Of a stretch of 64,000 nt of DNA, positions 33,319-41,696 are shown in pieces. The stretch's first letter is position 1, and each line of letters opens with the position of its first letter. Source of the DNA: Haloarcula halobia (lineage in GTDB: Archaea > Halobacteriota > Halobacteria > Halobacteriales > Haloarculaceae); assembly GCF_029338255.1 (NCBI RefSeq), contig NZ_CP119787.1, positions 1,860,001 through 1,924,000 on the forward strand, given 5' to 3'. A program made the position numbers and the translations under genes. A model generated the notes under the pieces. The model ran no database searches and was not told the DNA's origin. It worked only from the letters and a program-made list of their open reading frames with translations.

Positions 33319-33566
33319 GAGTACAGCAATACCTCATCACTCCGTATTGATGATTCGAACTTAATACCGCGTATGACAACAGCACTCATTTTAGTTTCAG
33401 CGCCGAGAGCGAAACCGGCCGACACGTGGTCGACTGGTTCGCCGCCCGCCGAACGTGGCCGCCAGACCGTCCGGGAAACGACCCGGTCACGGTTGCCAAT
33501 CTATCGGCTGGCGGATAACTGGGTTCTCCGGTCCGCGACACCCACCGACCCGACCTGCGCGGGCAC

Positions 33567-34631
33567 TTACCGCGTGTCGAACTCCACGACGGCTTTGATC
33601 TGCTCGTCGCCGTCGACGAACGCCGGGTCGACGTTCTCGGGGCCGACCACCGTCGTCACGAGGTCCCCGAGCAGCGACTCGGGCATCTCGCCGAGCGTCT
33701 CGCGGGCCATCTCGAAGTGCTTGACGTGGGAGTTGACCGTGCCGATGAGACACTTGTTGTGGAGGACGATGTCGTTGTGGAGCGCGCCGCCGTCGATCTC
33801 GAACTCCCACGAGGCCGGGATGCCCAGCAGGGCACCGACGCCGTTCTGGGCGAGCGCGTGGACGGTCTGGACGGCGTGGGGGGCGAACCCGGTCGCCTCG
33901 TAGACGTAGTCCATCCCCTCGTAGTGCTCGGGGATCTCGTCGACGGGCGTCTGCCGCGAGTCGATGTACGTCGCCCCGAGGTCCTCGATGATGTCGACGG
34001 TCGGATCGGGCCGGTCCCGGCGCCCGACGCAGTAGGTCCGGTCGAACTCCTGACCGAGCATCCAGACGGTCAGGAGTCCGAGCGACCCGTTCCCCAGGAC
34101 ACAGGCGGCCTCGGGGCGCCACTCGAAGGGCTCCCGCGTGGCGAAGGCGTGTTCGGTGGCCTTGGCGGTAATCGAGATGGGTTCGACGAAGAAGCCGTAC
34201 TCGGCCAGTTCCTCGGGGAGCGGGACCAGAAAGTCCGCCGGCGAGGTGAAATACTCCGCCATGAACCCGTGTTCGCCGACGATGCCACGCTCGTGGTACT
34301 CGCCCTCCGGAGCCATGTCCGGTTCGCCGCGCCTGAAGAAGTCGTTCGTCTCGCCGTTGGGCTTTCGTCTGACCGTCGGCGCGACGACCTGGCCCTGTGT
34401 CAGTCCCGTCCCGTTGGGGTCCTCGACGACGCCGACGGCCTCGTGGCCCAGCACCATGTGGTCCTCGCCTTCTGGGTAGCCGCCGTGTTCGCCGCTGATG
34501 ACCTCGTGGTCGGTCCCGTCGACGCCGACTCTGAGCGTCCTGACCAGCGCCTCTCCGCGGTCGGGCGTCGGGCGTTCCTTCTCGACGAGCGCCGGCTCGG
34601 TCTCCCCCTTGCGGACCGCAATCGCTTTCAT
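33567..34631 (-). CDS. gdh: NADP-dependent glucose 1-dehydrogenase (zinc MDR family)
   Basis: A 354-residue medium-chain dehydrogenase that oxidises glucose to gluconolactone, the first step of the haloarchaeal semi-phosphorylative Entner-Doudoroff pathway. Zinc ligands match the Haloferax mediterranei enzyme at the same positions: Asp38 (VGVDGTDHEV), His63 and Glu64 (LGHEAVG), and Glu150 (FFVEPIS). The Rossmann motif is LGNGSLGLLTVWML and GRRDRP carries the basic residues expected for NADP. The start is the ATG at 34631. It lies between the transporter scar and the Gfo/Idh/MocA pseudogene. Confidence 0.95.
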   Translation of the reverse strand: MKAIAVRKGETEPALVEKERPTPDRGEALVRTLRVGVDGTDHEVISGEHGGYPEGEDHMVLGHEAVGVVEDPNGTGLTQGQVVAPTVRRKPNGETNDFFRRGEPDMAPEGEYHERGIVGEHGFMAEYFTSPADFLVPLPEELAEYGFFVEPISITAKATEHAFATREPFEWRPEAACVLGNGSLGLLTVWMLGQEFDRTYCVGRRDRPDPTVDIIEDLGATYIDSRQTPVDEIPEHYEGMDYVYEATGFAPHAVQTVHALAQNGVGALLGIPASWEFEIDGGALHNDIVLHNKCLIGTVNSHVKHFEMARETLGEMPESLLGDLVTTVVGPENVDPAFVDGDEQIKAVVEFDTR

Positions 34632-34687
34632 ACTGTTGAGAAGGTCAGACGCTACGGATTAAAGCTTTCTTCACTGCCACCGCGCCG

Positions 34688-35096
34688 TTACTCGATTCCG
34701 ACGGCGGCTCCGACCTCGACGAACCGTCGGGCCACGAGCCGAACTCTGAACGGGTGGTCTCCGGAACCTCGATTCCGTCCGGGTCGCCCAGCAGGTACCG
34801 CGAGAGGTCGATGGCGTGGACCCCGATGTCGATGAGCGTGTCCCCGCCGGCGAGGTCGGCCAGTGCGAACCACGACCAGCGGTTCGGGATGGCTCGCCGG
34901 CCAGGTCGTCGGTGAGTGGCTTCTGGACCAGCACGTCGAGGCAGGCCTCCAGTGCCGCGACGACGTACTCCTCGTGGTAGCGGTTCGGCGTCGTCACCCA
35001 GCCCCTGGCTCTCGAGTGCGTCACGGTGGCTGCGGGCGATGTCTCCGAGACCGACGATTCCGAGGCTGACCGTAGACGGGTCTGTCGTGTGTGCAT
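34688..35096 (-). pseudogene. Degenerate Gfo/Idh/MocA-family oxidoreductase
   Basis: Conserved pieces of a Gfo/Idh/MocA enzyme lie in order but in different frames. The N-terminal Rossmann strand reads VSLGIVGLGDIARSHRDALE in one frame. TTPNRYHEEYVVAALEACLD and VLVQKPLTDDLA (the EKP-type motif, here QKP) read in another. Then GDTLIDIGVHAIDLSRYLLG returns in the first frame, and FVEVGAAVGIE ends in a third at 34688. The whole span is about 410 bp against about 1,100 bp for an intact gene such as the one at 48839-49948, so frameshifts and internal deletions are both present. It would have oxidised a sugar or sugar acid. Confidence 0.8.
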
Positions 35097-35119
35097 ACGC
35101 TAGAATGGGTCGGTGCGGA

Positions 35120-35314
35120 TCAGTAGAGTTGCTGTTCCCGCTCTTCGCGCTCTTTCTCGCGTTGTTCCTGCTGTTTCTGCTGCCGGCGCCCCCGGCGATA
35201 CTGCACGAGGCCGGGGAGTATCTTGTTCTTCAGGTCCAGGACGAACGACACGATGCCGTACGCCCAGAAGAAAAACAGGAGCAGCGCCAGCGTCCACCAG
35301 AGGGTCCCGGGCAT
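35120..35314 (-). CDS. Small single-span membrane protein of the sugar ABC operon
   Basis: A 64-residue protein from the ATG at 35314: MPGTLWWTLALLLFFFWAYG and onward. One transmembrane helix (residues 5-28) is followed by DLKNKILPGLVQYRRG and a charged tail rich in Gln/Glu/Lys ending QQLY. Similar small proteins (FWAYG...FVLDLKN) follow sugar ABC ATPase genes in other haloarchaea. A TTG three codons upstream overlaps the ATPase stop and could be the start. Last gene of the transporter operon; role unknown. Confidence 0.75.
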   Translation of the reverse strand: MPGTLWWTLALLLFFFWAYGIVSFVLDLKNKILPGLVQYRRGRRQQKQQEQREKEREEREQQLY

Positions 35315-35319
35315 CGTGC

Positions 35320-36516
35320 TCAATCGTCGGATTCGACCTCGCCGCCGGTCGCCGGTCCGGCCGCTTCGATTGGCTCGAGTGCGTGGACGATGGCCTCGCC
35401 GGTCGAGGTATCGAACAGGTGGGTGTTGTGCCGGTCGATGACGACCTGGATGTCCTCTTCCTCCTCGATGTCGGAGTCGGGGTCGATGCTCATCAGCAAC
35501 TGGTCGTCCGTCGCCACCTCCTGGGACATCGACGTCTCGCCCTCGCCCAGCAGCAGGTAGGCGAATATCTCGTCGCCCATCGGTTCGAGCACGTCCGACC
35601 GGGCGTCGATGGGCTCACTCGGGTCCGCGACCTCCTCAGCCAGGGACGCCGGGTAGATGTCCTCCGGCCGAACCCCCAGCGTCAGCTGGTCGCCGACGCC
35701 GACACCCTCGACGGTCGAGGGGTCGAAGTTCAGCGAAAAGTTCTCGGAGACGAGCTCGCTTTCGGTGACTTCGGCCTCGACGAAGTTCATCGCCGGCGAG
35801 CCGATGAAGCCGGCGACGAACAGGTTGTCCGGTTCGTTGTAGCAAGTCAGTGGCGGGGCGATCTGCTGGAGGCTGCCGGCGTTGAGCACGGCGATGCGGT
35901 CGGACATCGTCATCGCCTCCTCCTGGTCGTGGGTGACGTAGATGATGGTTGTGTCCAGTTCCTTGTGCAGGCGCTGGAGCTCGGTCCGCATGTGGACTTT
36001 CAGCTTTGCGTCTAAGTTCGCCAGCGGCTCGTCCATCAGGAAAACGTCCGGTTCGCGGACGATCGCGCGTGCGATGGCGACGCGCTGGCGCTGCCCGCCG
36101 GACATCTCCTCGGGCATCCGCCCGAGCATCCCCTCCAGCTGGACGATGTCGGCCGCGTGCTCGACGCGGCGGTCGATCTCGTCCTGCGGGTAGTCCCGCA
36201 GCCGGAGGCCAAAGGAGATGTTGTCGTAGACGTCCATGTGCGGGAACAGCGCGATGTTCTGGAACACCATCGCGATGCCCCGGTCTTTGGGCGGGAGGTT
36301 CGTCACCTCGCGGTCGCCGATGTAGACCTCGCCCTCCGTCGGGATGGTCAGGCCGGCGATGGTCTCCATCGTGGTCGACTTCCCACAGCCCGACGGCCCG
36401 ACGAAGCAGACGAACTCGCCGTCCTTGATATCGAGGTTCATGTCGTCGACCGCGGTGACTACCTCACCCTGGTCGTCGTAGCGTTTCGTGACGTGTTCGA
36501 GTCTGACTCGTGCCAT
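35320..36516 (-). CDS. Sugar ABC transporter ATP-binding protein (UgpC/MsmK/MalK-like)
   Basis: A 398-residue ATPase with Walker A GPSGCGKST, Q-loop FQNIALFPHMDV, signature MSGGQRQR, Walker B VFLMDEP and switch THDQEEAM. The C-terminal OB/TOBE domain (residues 240-390) includes LGVRPEDIYPA and ends HLFDTSTGEAIVH plus an acidic tail. It energises the two permeases encoded upstream. It starts 7 bp after the permease stop and is followed within a few bases by the small membrane protein. Confidence 0.94.
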   Translation of the reverse strand: MARVRLEHVTKRYDDQGEVVTAVDDMNLDIKDGEFVCFVGPSGCGKSTTMETIAGLTIPTEGEVYIGDREVTNLPPKDRGIAMVFQNIALFPHMDVYDNISFGLRLRDYPQDEIDRRVEHAADIVQLEGMLGRMPEEMSGGQRQRVAIARAIVREPDVFLMDEPLANLDAKLKVHMRTELQRLHKELDTTIIYVTHDQEEAMTMSDRIAVLNAGSLQQIAPPLTCYNEPDNLFVAGFIGSPAMNFVEAEVTESELVSENFSLNFDPSTVEGVGVGDQLTLGVRPEDIYPASLAEEVADPSEPIDARSDVLEPMGDEIFAYLLLGEGETSMSQEVATDDQLLMSIDPDSDIEEEEDIQVVIDRHNTHLFDTSTGEAIVHALEPIEAAGPATGGEVESDD

Positions 36517-36523
36517 TGTTGTA

Positions 36524-37513
36524 TTACTCCTTGAGTGCTCCTGAGGTCAGTCCGCTGACGATCCGTTCCTGGGCGACGACCACGAGGATGACGACGGGGA
36601 GCACCCCGACGACGCTCGCGGCGGCCATCAGATTGAACTGCGTGGTGTACTGCGTCTGGTAACTGAGTATCCCGCCGACAATGGGCGACCACTTCCCGGG
36701 ATCCGGCGACGTCGCCATGATCGAACTGAAGAAGTACTCGTTGTAGACGGCGATGAACGTCAGCACGGCCGCCGTCGCCACGCCGGGGGCCGACAGCGGC
36801 ATGATGACGCGGAACAGCGCGCCGAGGCGCGTCGTCCCTTCGACCCGCGCCGCGTCCTCCAGTCCGTCGGGAATCTGCCCGTAGAACGTCGTGAGGATGA
36901 ACACCGACAGCGGCATGAACAGCGCGCTGAACGGCAGCACCATCGACCCCGGCGTGTTCAGTAGTCGGGGCGGCGTGAACAGCGGAATCTCCGTGAACGG
37001 AATCGTGATCGGCGCGTTCGCAGCGAACGCCTGGAACAGTGGGATGACGAACGCGGCGGGCGGGAAGTAGCTGATCGCCAGGATGCCCAGCATCAGCACG
37101 GCCCGGCCCGGGAAGCGGAGTCGTCCGAAGACGTAGCCGGCCAGACTCGCGACCAGGAGCACGATGACCGTCGTCGAGACGGCGAGCGCGAAACTGTTCA
37201 GCATGTACAGGTGGAACGGAACCTGTTCGAAGACAGTGATGAACGCCGCCGGATTGAACCCCTTCGGCGTCGGCAGCGGGAACGTGAATCCAGCCACCTG
37301 TGGCAGGAAACTCCCGGCCAGCAGGTTCCCTTCAGGGGTGACCGCGAGGACGATCAACCAGTAGAAGGGGAACAGCGTCGTCACCAGGAAGAACACCATC
37401 GCCGCGTAGAACAGCGCCCGGTACACCTTCTCCGGGTTGGCGATCGCGTCCTGTGTCCACCGGGCGAGCGGTCCGCCTTCGTCGTCGGAGTCTTTGTCTG
37501 TCGCTGTCGCCAT
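36524..37513 (-). CDS. Sugar ABC transporter permease, MalG-type
   Basis: A 329-residue inner-membrane permease with six predicted helices. The EAA loop (DGLEDAARVEGTTRLGALFR, then VIMPLSAPG) docks the ATPase. An insertion in the third periplasmic loop (PITIPFTEIPLFTPPRLLNT) is not seen in bacterial MalG; I have no function for it. The start ATG at 37513 is one base after the MalF-type gene stop at 37515. Confidence 0.93.
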   Translation of the reverse strand: MATATDKDSDDEGGPLARWTQDAIANPEKVYRALFYAAMVFFLVTTLFPFYWLIVLAVTPEGNLLAGSFLPQVAGFTFPLPTPKGFNPAAFITVFEQVPFHLYMLNSFALAVSTTVIVLLVASLAGYVFGRLRFPGRAVLMLGILAISYFPPAAFVIPLFQAFAANAPITIPFTEIPLFTPPRLLNTPGSMVLPFSALFMPLSVFILTTFYGQIPDGLEDAARVEGTTRLGALFRVIMPLSAPGVATAAVLTFIAVYNEYFFSSIMATSPDPGKWSPIVGGILSYQTQYTTQFNLMAAASVVGVLPVVILVVVAQERIVSGLTSGALKE

Positions 37514-37514
37514 A

Positions 37515-38501
37515 TCAGATCGCGTCCTCCCCTTGCCACACGATGAGTCCCATTACCGCGGCACCGATGATGGCGGCCGTGACGAAAGCGATGGCTGCTG
37601 ACGTCCCCTCTCGCGTGTTGAACGTCGCGACGACCATACACGAGAGCGAGGGGACGACCGAACACTTCGACACCGTGTCGATGATACCGTAGACCCGCAT
37701 CGCCTGCACCGAGCGGAACAGCACCGCGATGCCGATGGTCGGCAGGATGAGCGGGAACGTGATCAGTTTGAACTGCTGCCACTTCGTGGCACCGGCGACC
37801 TTCGCGACGTCGTAGAGGCCGCGGTCGATGCTCTGGAGGCCGGCCAGTATCAGCAGCGCCATGAACGCCGACGTCTTCCAGATGTCGGCGACGATGATGA
37901 TAAAGAGTGAACTCGCCGGGTCGTTGAGCGTGTTCGTCGGTGCCAGGATGCCCAGGTCGGCAAGCGGCGGCGTGAGGAACCCGATGTTCGAGTTGAACAT
38001 CAGGAAGAAGATCATCCCCTGGATGACGACCGGGACCGCCCACGGGATGATGATGGCCGCGCGGATCCACTTTCGCCCGTAGAAGTCCTGGTCGAGGATG
38101 AGCGCCTGTCCGAGGCCAATGACGGTCTCGAAGAGGACGCTCACCACCGAGAAGATGATCGTCACCACGAGCGCGCTCGTGATGAGTGCTTCGAGCGCGA
38201 GGCTCCCCGGCAGGAAGTTCGTATCGCCCGGCAGGAAGACGTCTTTCCCTCCGGTGAACAGTTCCACGTAGTTCCCGAGGCCGACGAACGTAGTGCTCGA
38301 GAAGTCGGCCGAGACTTCGAACAACGAGAGCTCGAAGGTCCGGAGCAGCGGATACAGCGCGACGACGCCGAGCAGGATGAAGACGGGAATCAGGAGCAGA
38401 TACGCGTACTGCGTGTCGCTCAGGTTCTCCATCCAGCGCATCGCGTCGACGAGGACTCCCGACCGGCGTGATTCACGCTCTCCTGCGGTGTCCGTGCTCA
38501 T
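37515..38501 (-). CDS. Sugar ABC transporter permease, MalF-type
   Basis: A 328-residue permease from MSTDTAGERESRRSGVLVDA. Six or seven helices; the EAA loop is IDRGLYDVAKVAGATKWQQF, then KLITFPLILPT. A large extracytoplasmic loop between helices 2 and 3 (FVGLGNYVELFTGGKDVFLP) is typical of MalF-like subunits. An ATG ten codons upstream (38531) is possible. The stop falls just before the MalG-type start, and the binding-protein gene lies 57-86 bp upstream on the same strand. Confidence 0.92.
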   Translation of the reverse strand: MSTDTAGERESRRSGVLVDAMRWMENLSDTQYAYLLLIPVFILLGVVALYPLLRTFELSLFEVSADFSSTTFVGLGNYVELFTGGKDVFLPGDTNFLPGSLALEALITSALVVTIIFSVVSVLFETVIGLGQALILDQDFYGRKWIRAAIIIPWAVPVVIQGMIFFLMFNSNIGFLTPPLADLGILAPTNTLNDPASSLFIIIVADIWKTSAFMALLILAGLQSIDRGLYDVAKVAGATKWQQFKLITFPLILPTIGIAVLFRSVQAMRVYGIIDTVSKCSVVPSLSCMVVATFNTREGTSAAIAFVTAAIIGAAVMGLIVWQGEDAI

Positions 38502-38587
38502 GTCCCTCTGTCCCTCCTCGTGATTGTCCACTCCATAACCAATAATAACTTAGGATTGTTTTAAAACTAGCCCACCTGCCAACTAGG

Positions 38588-40147
38588 TTATGAGTTTTCG
38601 ATATTGGACAGACTCTCTGCCAGGGTATTCATAGCCTGCTCCGAGGTGACATCTTGGCCGACCGCGGTGTTGGCCTGTTGTGCGATGTTGGACGACTCCT
38701 GGCTCCAGACCGCGGTGACCGGGCGTGCCAGCGAGTTTTGACCGGCGACCTGCAGGGTGTCCATGTAGCGGCCGACGACCGGAACGTTCGCCGCTTCGTC
38801 GGACGAGAACAGTTCGGGCCGCGGCGGCAGCCAGCCCTGAATCTCGAGCAGAGTTAGCTGGAAATCCGGTTGCATGGCGGCCCGGATGACCTCGGTGACA
38901 CCGTCTTTCGCCTGGCTGCTGGGGTTGACTGTCATGTGCCAGCCACCGAGTGCGGAGGTGGTGCCGCCGACGCCCTGTTGTGCGGCCTCGGACTCCGGAA
39001 CGGCGTACGGAATCGGCATCGCGCCGAGGTCCTCGCCGAGGGCTGGATCCTCCGTCTCCTCCGGATTCCGACCGGTGAGTGCGAGCGAGTACGGCCAGTT
39101 GCGGTGCATGACCGCGTTGCCGTTCGCGAACGGAGCACGCGAGGGCTCTTCCGTGTAGCCCAGAATCTCGGTCGGGACGATGTCGCCGGCGTAGCCCTCG
39201 AACTGCCCGCCGAAGTCCTCGTCGTGGACGAACTTCCGCATCATGTTGAGCGAGTTGATCGTCTCTGGCTCGTTGACCGTGATGGGTCGGTCGCCGACCG
39301 GGCCGAAGAGGTTGTCCCGACCGCCGAAGTAGGCGCCGCCCCACGAGGACATGACTTCGTTGAACGTACAGCAGGAGGTCCCCTCGTAGATGTCCCACTG
39401 GACGGTCCAGCCCATGTCGACGTCGGCGTTGTCCAGCGTGTCCGCGGTGATGTTCGACCACTCCTCCCAGGTCATCGGCTCGGTAGCCCAGTTGTTGGAC
39501 TCGGGGCTGTAGCCGGCTTCCTCGACGAGGTCCTTGCGGTATTGCATCGTCGGGAAGTCGGGGAAGACCGGGACCCCGAAGAGGTTCCCGCTGGACGGGT
39601 CGATTGCCGTCTCGGTGAACCCGCTGAAGTAGTTGTTCTCGACGTCGTCGAGCAGTTCCTTGGGGAGCAGCTCCGTCAGGTTCTGGATCTGTCCGCGCTG
39701 GATGAAGATGTTCGTCCAGCCGTTGTCCATCAGGAACATGTCCGGGTCCGTCTCGTCCGCGCTCAGGAGGCGGTTGTAGTTGGACCGTCGCGCGCCGGTG
39801 TCCTGGTCGCCCGCGACGAACTCGACCTCGACGTTGTCCGGCAGGCCGTTGTCGCGAAGCGCCTGCTTGATCGCGTCGCCGTTGTTCTGGACTGCGACCG
39901 GGTCGAAGCCCCATGTGACGGTGGTCGTCTCGCCGCTGCCACCGTCACCGGAGCTGCCACCGCCGCCGTCGCCACCATCCCCACCGGAACCGCCGTCGCC
40001 GCCGGAACCGCCGTCACCACCGCTGCCGCCGTCGCCCGCACAGCCAGCGATACCCGCTGCCACGCCAGTCGCCCCGGCGGCCTGCACGAACCGTCGCCGC
40101 GAGACGCCTGTCGATGTACTGTCGCCTGTGGTGTCGTTGTCCGACAT
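38588..40147 (-). CDS. Sugar ABC transporter substrate-binding lipoprotein
   Basis: A 519-residue family 1 extracellular solute-binding protein. A Tat signal (VSRRRFVQAAGATGVAAGIA, residues 15-34) ends in lipobox AGC, then a long Gly/Asp/Ser linker of GGSGGDGG repeats (residues 37-74) tethers the domain. The mature domain holds ETTTVTWGFDPVAVQNNG and a hinge region typical of oligosaccharide binders. The exact sugar is unknown; the neighbouring glucan enzymes suggest glucose or malto-oligosaccharides. The promoter has a TATA (TTTAAGT, minus strand, 40174-40180) and, just upstream of it, a palindrome shared with the trmB copy 2 promoter. Confidence 0.93.
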   Translation of the reverse strand: MSDNDTTGDSTSTGVSRRRFVQAAGATGVAAGIAGCAGDGGSGGDGGSGGDGGSGGDGGDGGGGSSGDGGSGETTTVTWGFDPVAVQNNGDAIKQALRDNGLPDNVEVEFVAGDQDTGARRSNYNRLLSADETDPDMFLMDNGWTNIFIQRGQIQNLTELLPKELLDDVENNYFSGFTETAIDPSSGNLFGVPVFPDFPTMQYRKDLVEEAGYSPESNNWATEPMTWEEWSNITADTLDNADVDMGWTVQWDIYEGTSCCTFNEVMSSWGGAYFGGRDNLFGPVGDRPITVNEPETINSLNMMRKFVHDEDFGGQFEGYAGDIVPTEILGYTEEPSRAPFANGNAVMHRNWPYSLALTGRNPEETEDPALGEDLGAMPIPYAVPESEAAQQGVGGTTSALGGWHMTVNPSSQAKDGVTEVIRAAMQPDFQLTLLEIQGWLPPRPELFSSDEAANVPVVGRYMDTLQVAGQNSLARPVTAVWSQESSNIAQQANTAVGQDVTSEQAMNTLAESLSNIENS

Positions 40148-40194
40148 GTCTATCGTGTGATTACACGGTCAGTACTTAAATGTTTCCCATAATT

Positions 40195-40210
40195 AACCAC
40201 AGGTGTTGTA
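40195..40210. promoter_or_regulatory. Candidate TrmB operator at the sugar ABC transporter promoter
   Basis: AACCACAGGTGTTGTA differs at two of 16 positions from the perfect palindrome at 41603-41618 (AACAACAGGTGTTGTT in the minus sense). It lies about 15 bp upstream of the transporter TATA box on the minus strand, a position suited to an activator. Confidence 0.55.
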
Positions 40211-40360
40211 AATACAATCGCCCCATCGCGAAAAATAGTTGTCACTACGACAGGAAAGCGGCGAGGAGCATTCTAAGTATATAATGGTGCCGAAATACAA
40301 AACGGATATTTGTGAAAACGGGTCGCTCGAACGCGTGAACTGTCGGAAAGTTTCTTCTCT

Positions 40361-41437
40361 TCAGTCGTACCGCACGTCCTCGACGACCAGTCGGGTCGTC
40401 TCGATAGCTTCGACCATCGCACCCCATCCGCCGATCTCGTAGGTCCCGTCGTCCGTCTCGAGCGTCGCGCTGACCCTGCCGGCGAGCTGGGCGAGCGGAA
40501 TCGGTTCGGTCCGGCCCAGCGAACTCCCGGTGTAGTCGACGTCGGTGATGACGCCGTGCAGTTCGATGGGGGTCTTCGTTCCCGTCTCGTACCCGTTGAC
40601 CGCCACCGTGATAGTCGCCCCCTCGTTGAGGAGCGGTTCGATGTCCCGGACGGCCTGCCTGAAGTCGACGTACGTGATCGGCGTCTCGGGGGTCCGTTCG
40701 GTGTACACGGTGTCCCATATCTCCCAGAGACAGGTACGGAAGTACCAGTGGAAGACGTAAGAGTGGGTCCGGTCGTGGACGAGGACGCCGTACTCGTTGA
40801 TCGACCGCTGGTGCGGGGCGAAACACGTCCACACCCTGTCGACGATGATGAGGAAGGGAGAGGGCATGTCCCGGTGGCGAGCCTCCATGCAGGTCCCCTC
40901 GAGGTCCTCGATATCGGGGACGTAGTCGTCGGACTCCGAGCAGATGCTGAGCTTGACGTTGACGCCCCGGTCGTGGGCCGATATCAGTGCGTCCCGGAAC
41001 TCGAGGAACTGTTCGGCGCTGACGCCCAGCTGGATCTCGCTCTCGGCGTCCTCGATGAGCTCGCGCGCCCGGTTCTTGACCGTCTCGAACCGCTTGACGA
41101 TACTCACCTCGTGGTCGGTTATCTCGGGTTGGTTCCACCGCTCCTCGATGGACTCGGCGGCCTCGAGGTAGCGACTCGACCGGGCTCGCAGGTCCTCGAG
41201 GACGACCTCCGGGTCGTGGGCCCGCGCCGAGAGACTGTCCTGCTGGAACGTCTCGATGTAGCCTTTCGATTCCAGGTCGCGCAACACGTCGTAGATCCGT
41301 GGGTCCGGGACGTCACACCGGTCCGCGATGTCCGTCGCGGCGGCCGTTCCCATCTCGAGCAGCGTGACGTACGCGTCTGCCTGGTAGGGGGACAGGCCGG
41401 CGTCCTCGAGTATCGCCGTGAGTTCGTCGTCGTTCAT
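40361..41437 (-). CDS. TrmB-family sugar-responsive transcriptional regulator, copy 2
   Basis: A 358-residue TrmB protein from MNDDELTAILEDAGLSPYQA. Winged HTH residues 12-70 (AYVTLLEMGTAAATDIADRC, then DVPDPRIYDVLRDLESKGYI), sensor domain 115-240 (SEIQLGVSAEQFLEFRDALI, YSYVFHWYFRTCLWEIWDT-like core), C-terminal beta domain to VVEDVRYD. A paralogue of the protein at 31829, clearly diverged. It is on the same strand as, and immediately upstream of, the intact sugar ABC operon, and both promoters share a palindrome, so it is the likely regulator of that transporter and of itself. An in-frame ATG at 41602 would add a 55-residue Arg-rich extension. Confidence 0.88.
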   Translation of the reverse strand: MNDDELTAILEDAGLSPYQADAYVTLLEMGTAAATDIADRCDVPDPRIYDVLRDLESKGYIETFQQDSLSARAHDPEVVLEDLRARSSRYLEAAESIEERWNQPEITDHEVSIVKRFETVKNRARELIEDAESEIQLGVSAEQFLEFRDALISAHDRGVNVKLSICSESDDYVPDIEDLEGTCMEARHRDMPSPFLIIVDRVWTCFAPHQRSINEYGVLVHDRTHSYVFHWYFRTCLWEIWDTVYTERTPETPITYVDFRQAVRDIEPLLNEGATITVAVNGYETGTKTPIELHGVITDVDYTGSSLGRTEPIPLAQLAGRVSATLETDDGTYEIGGWGAMVEAIETTRLVVEDVRYD

Positions 41438-41592
41438 CGCTCTCGTGGTCCGGGGACCGCGACGGCGTCTCTCCCGGGTCCGGTACGCCCTGACTCGACG
41501 CCCTCTGTGGTCGACCACCCAGCGGCGTCTGGCGTGGGCCGGTCGACTCGGCGAGGGTTGAGAGCTGTCGACGAGCTCTCGCAGGTGTCCAT
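41434..41592 (-). CDS. Possible leader ORF upstream of trmB copy 2
   Basis: An ATG at 41592 opens a 52-codon frame (MDTCESSSTALNPRRVDRPT and onward) whose TGA overlaps the trmB ATG (CGATGAACG). The TATA-like ATTTAA at about 41617-41622 predicts transcription starting near 41592, so this frame would be translated first and could couple to trmB. Composition is not strongly protein-like; it may be only an untranslated leader. Confidence 0.25.
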   Translation of the reverse strand: MDTCESSSTALNPRRVDRPTPDAAGWSTTEGVESGRTGPGRDAVAVPGPRER

Positions 41593-41602
41593 GCACGTAC
41601 AT

Positions 41603-41618
41603 AACAACACCTGTTGTT
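41603..41618. promoter_or_regulatory. Candidate TrmB operator at the trmB copy 2 promoter
   Basis: AACAACACCTGTTGTT is a perfect inverted repeat (AACAACA / TGTTGTT around CC). It lies just downstream of the minus-strand TATA candidate, between it and the predicted transcript start, a repressor position. The near-identical site at 40195 lies upstream of the transporter TATA. Confidence 0.6.
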
Positions 41619-41696
41619 AAATGCATTGGTGGCCGTTGACACAGCCTGTCGTCCCGACGGGAACGCTCTTGGGGGAGACCCCCATAGGTCGGGGCG

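Noticed and set aside
39936-40037. Short direct repeats resembling a CRISPR or tandem-repeat array
   Set aside because: They encode the GGSGGDGG linker after the lipobox of the sugar-binding protein and are in frame with it; no spacer structure.
40239-40442. A short plus-strand gene behind the TATA-like AGTATATAAT near 40276
   Set aside because: Its frame runs antisense into the trmB 3' end and has no coherent protein pattern; kept only as a promoter-like curiosity.
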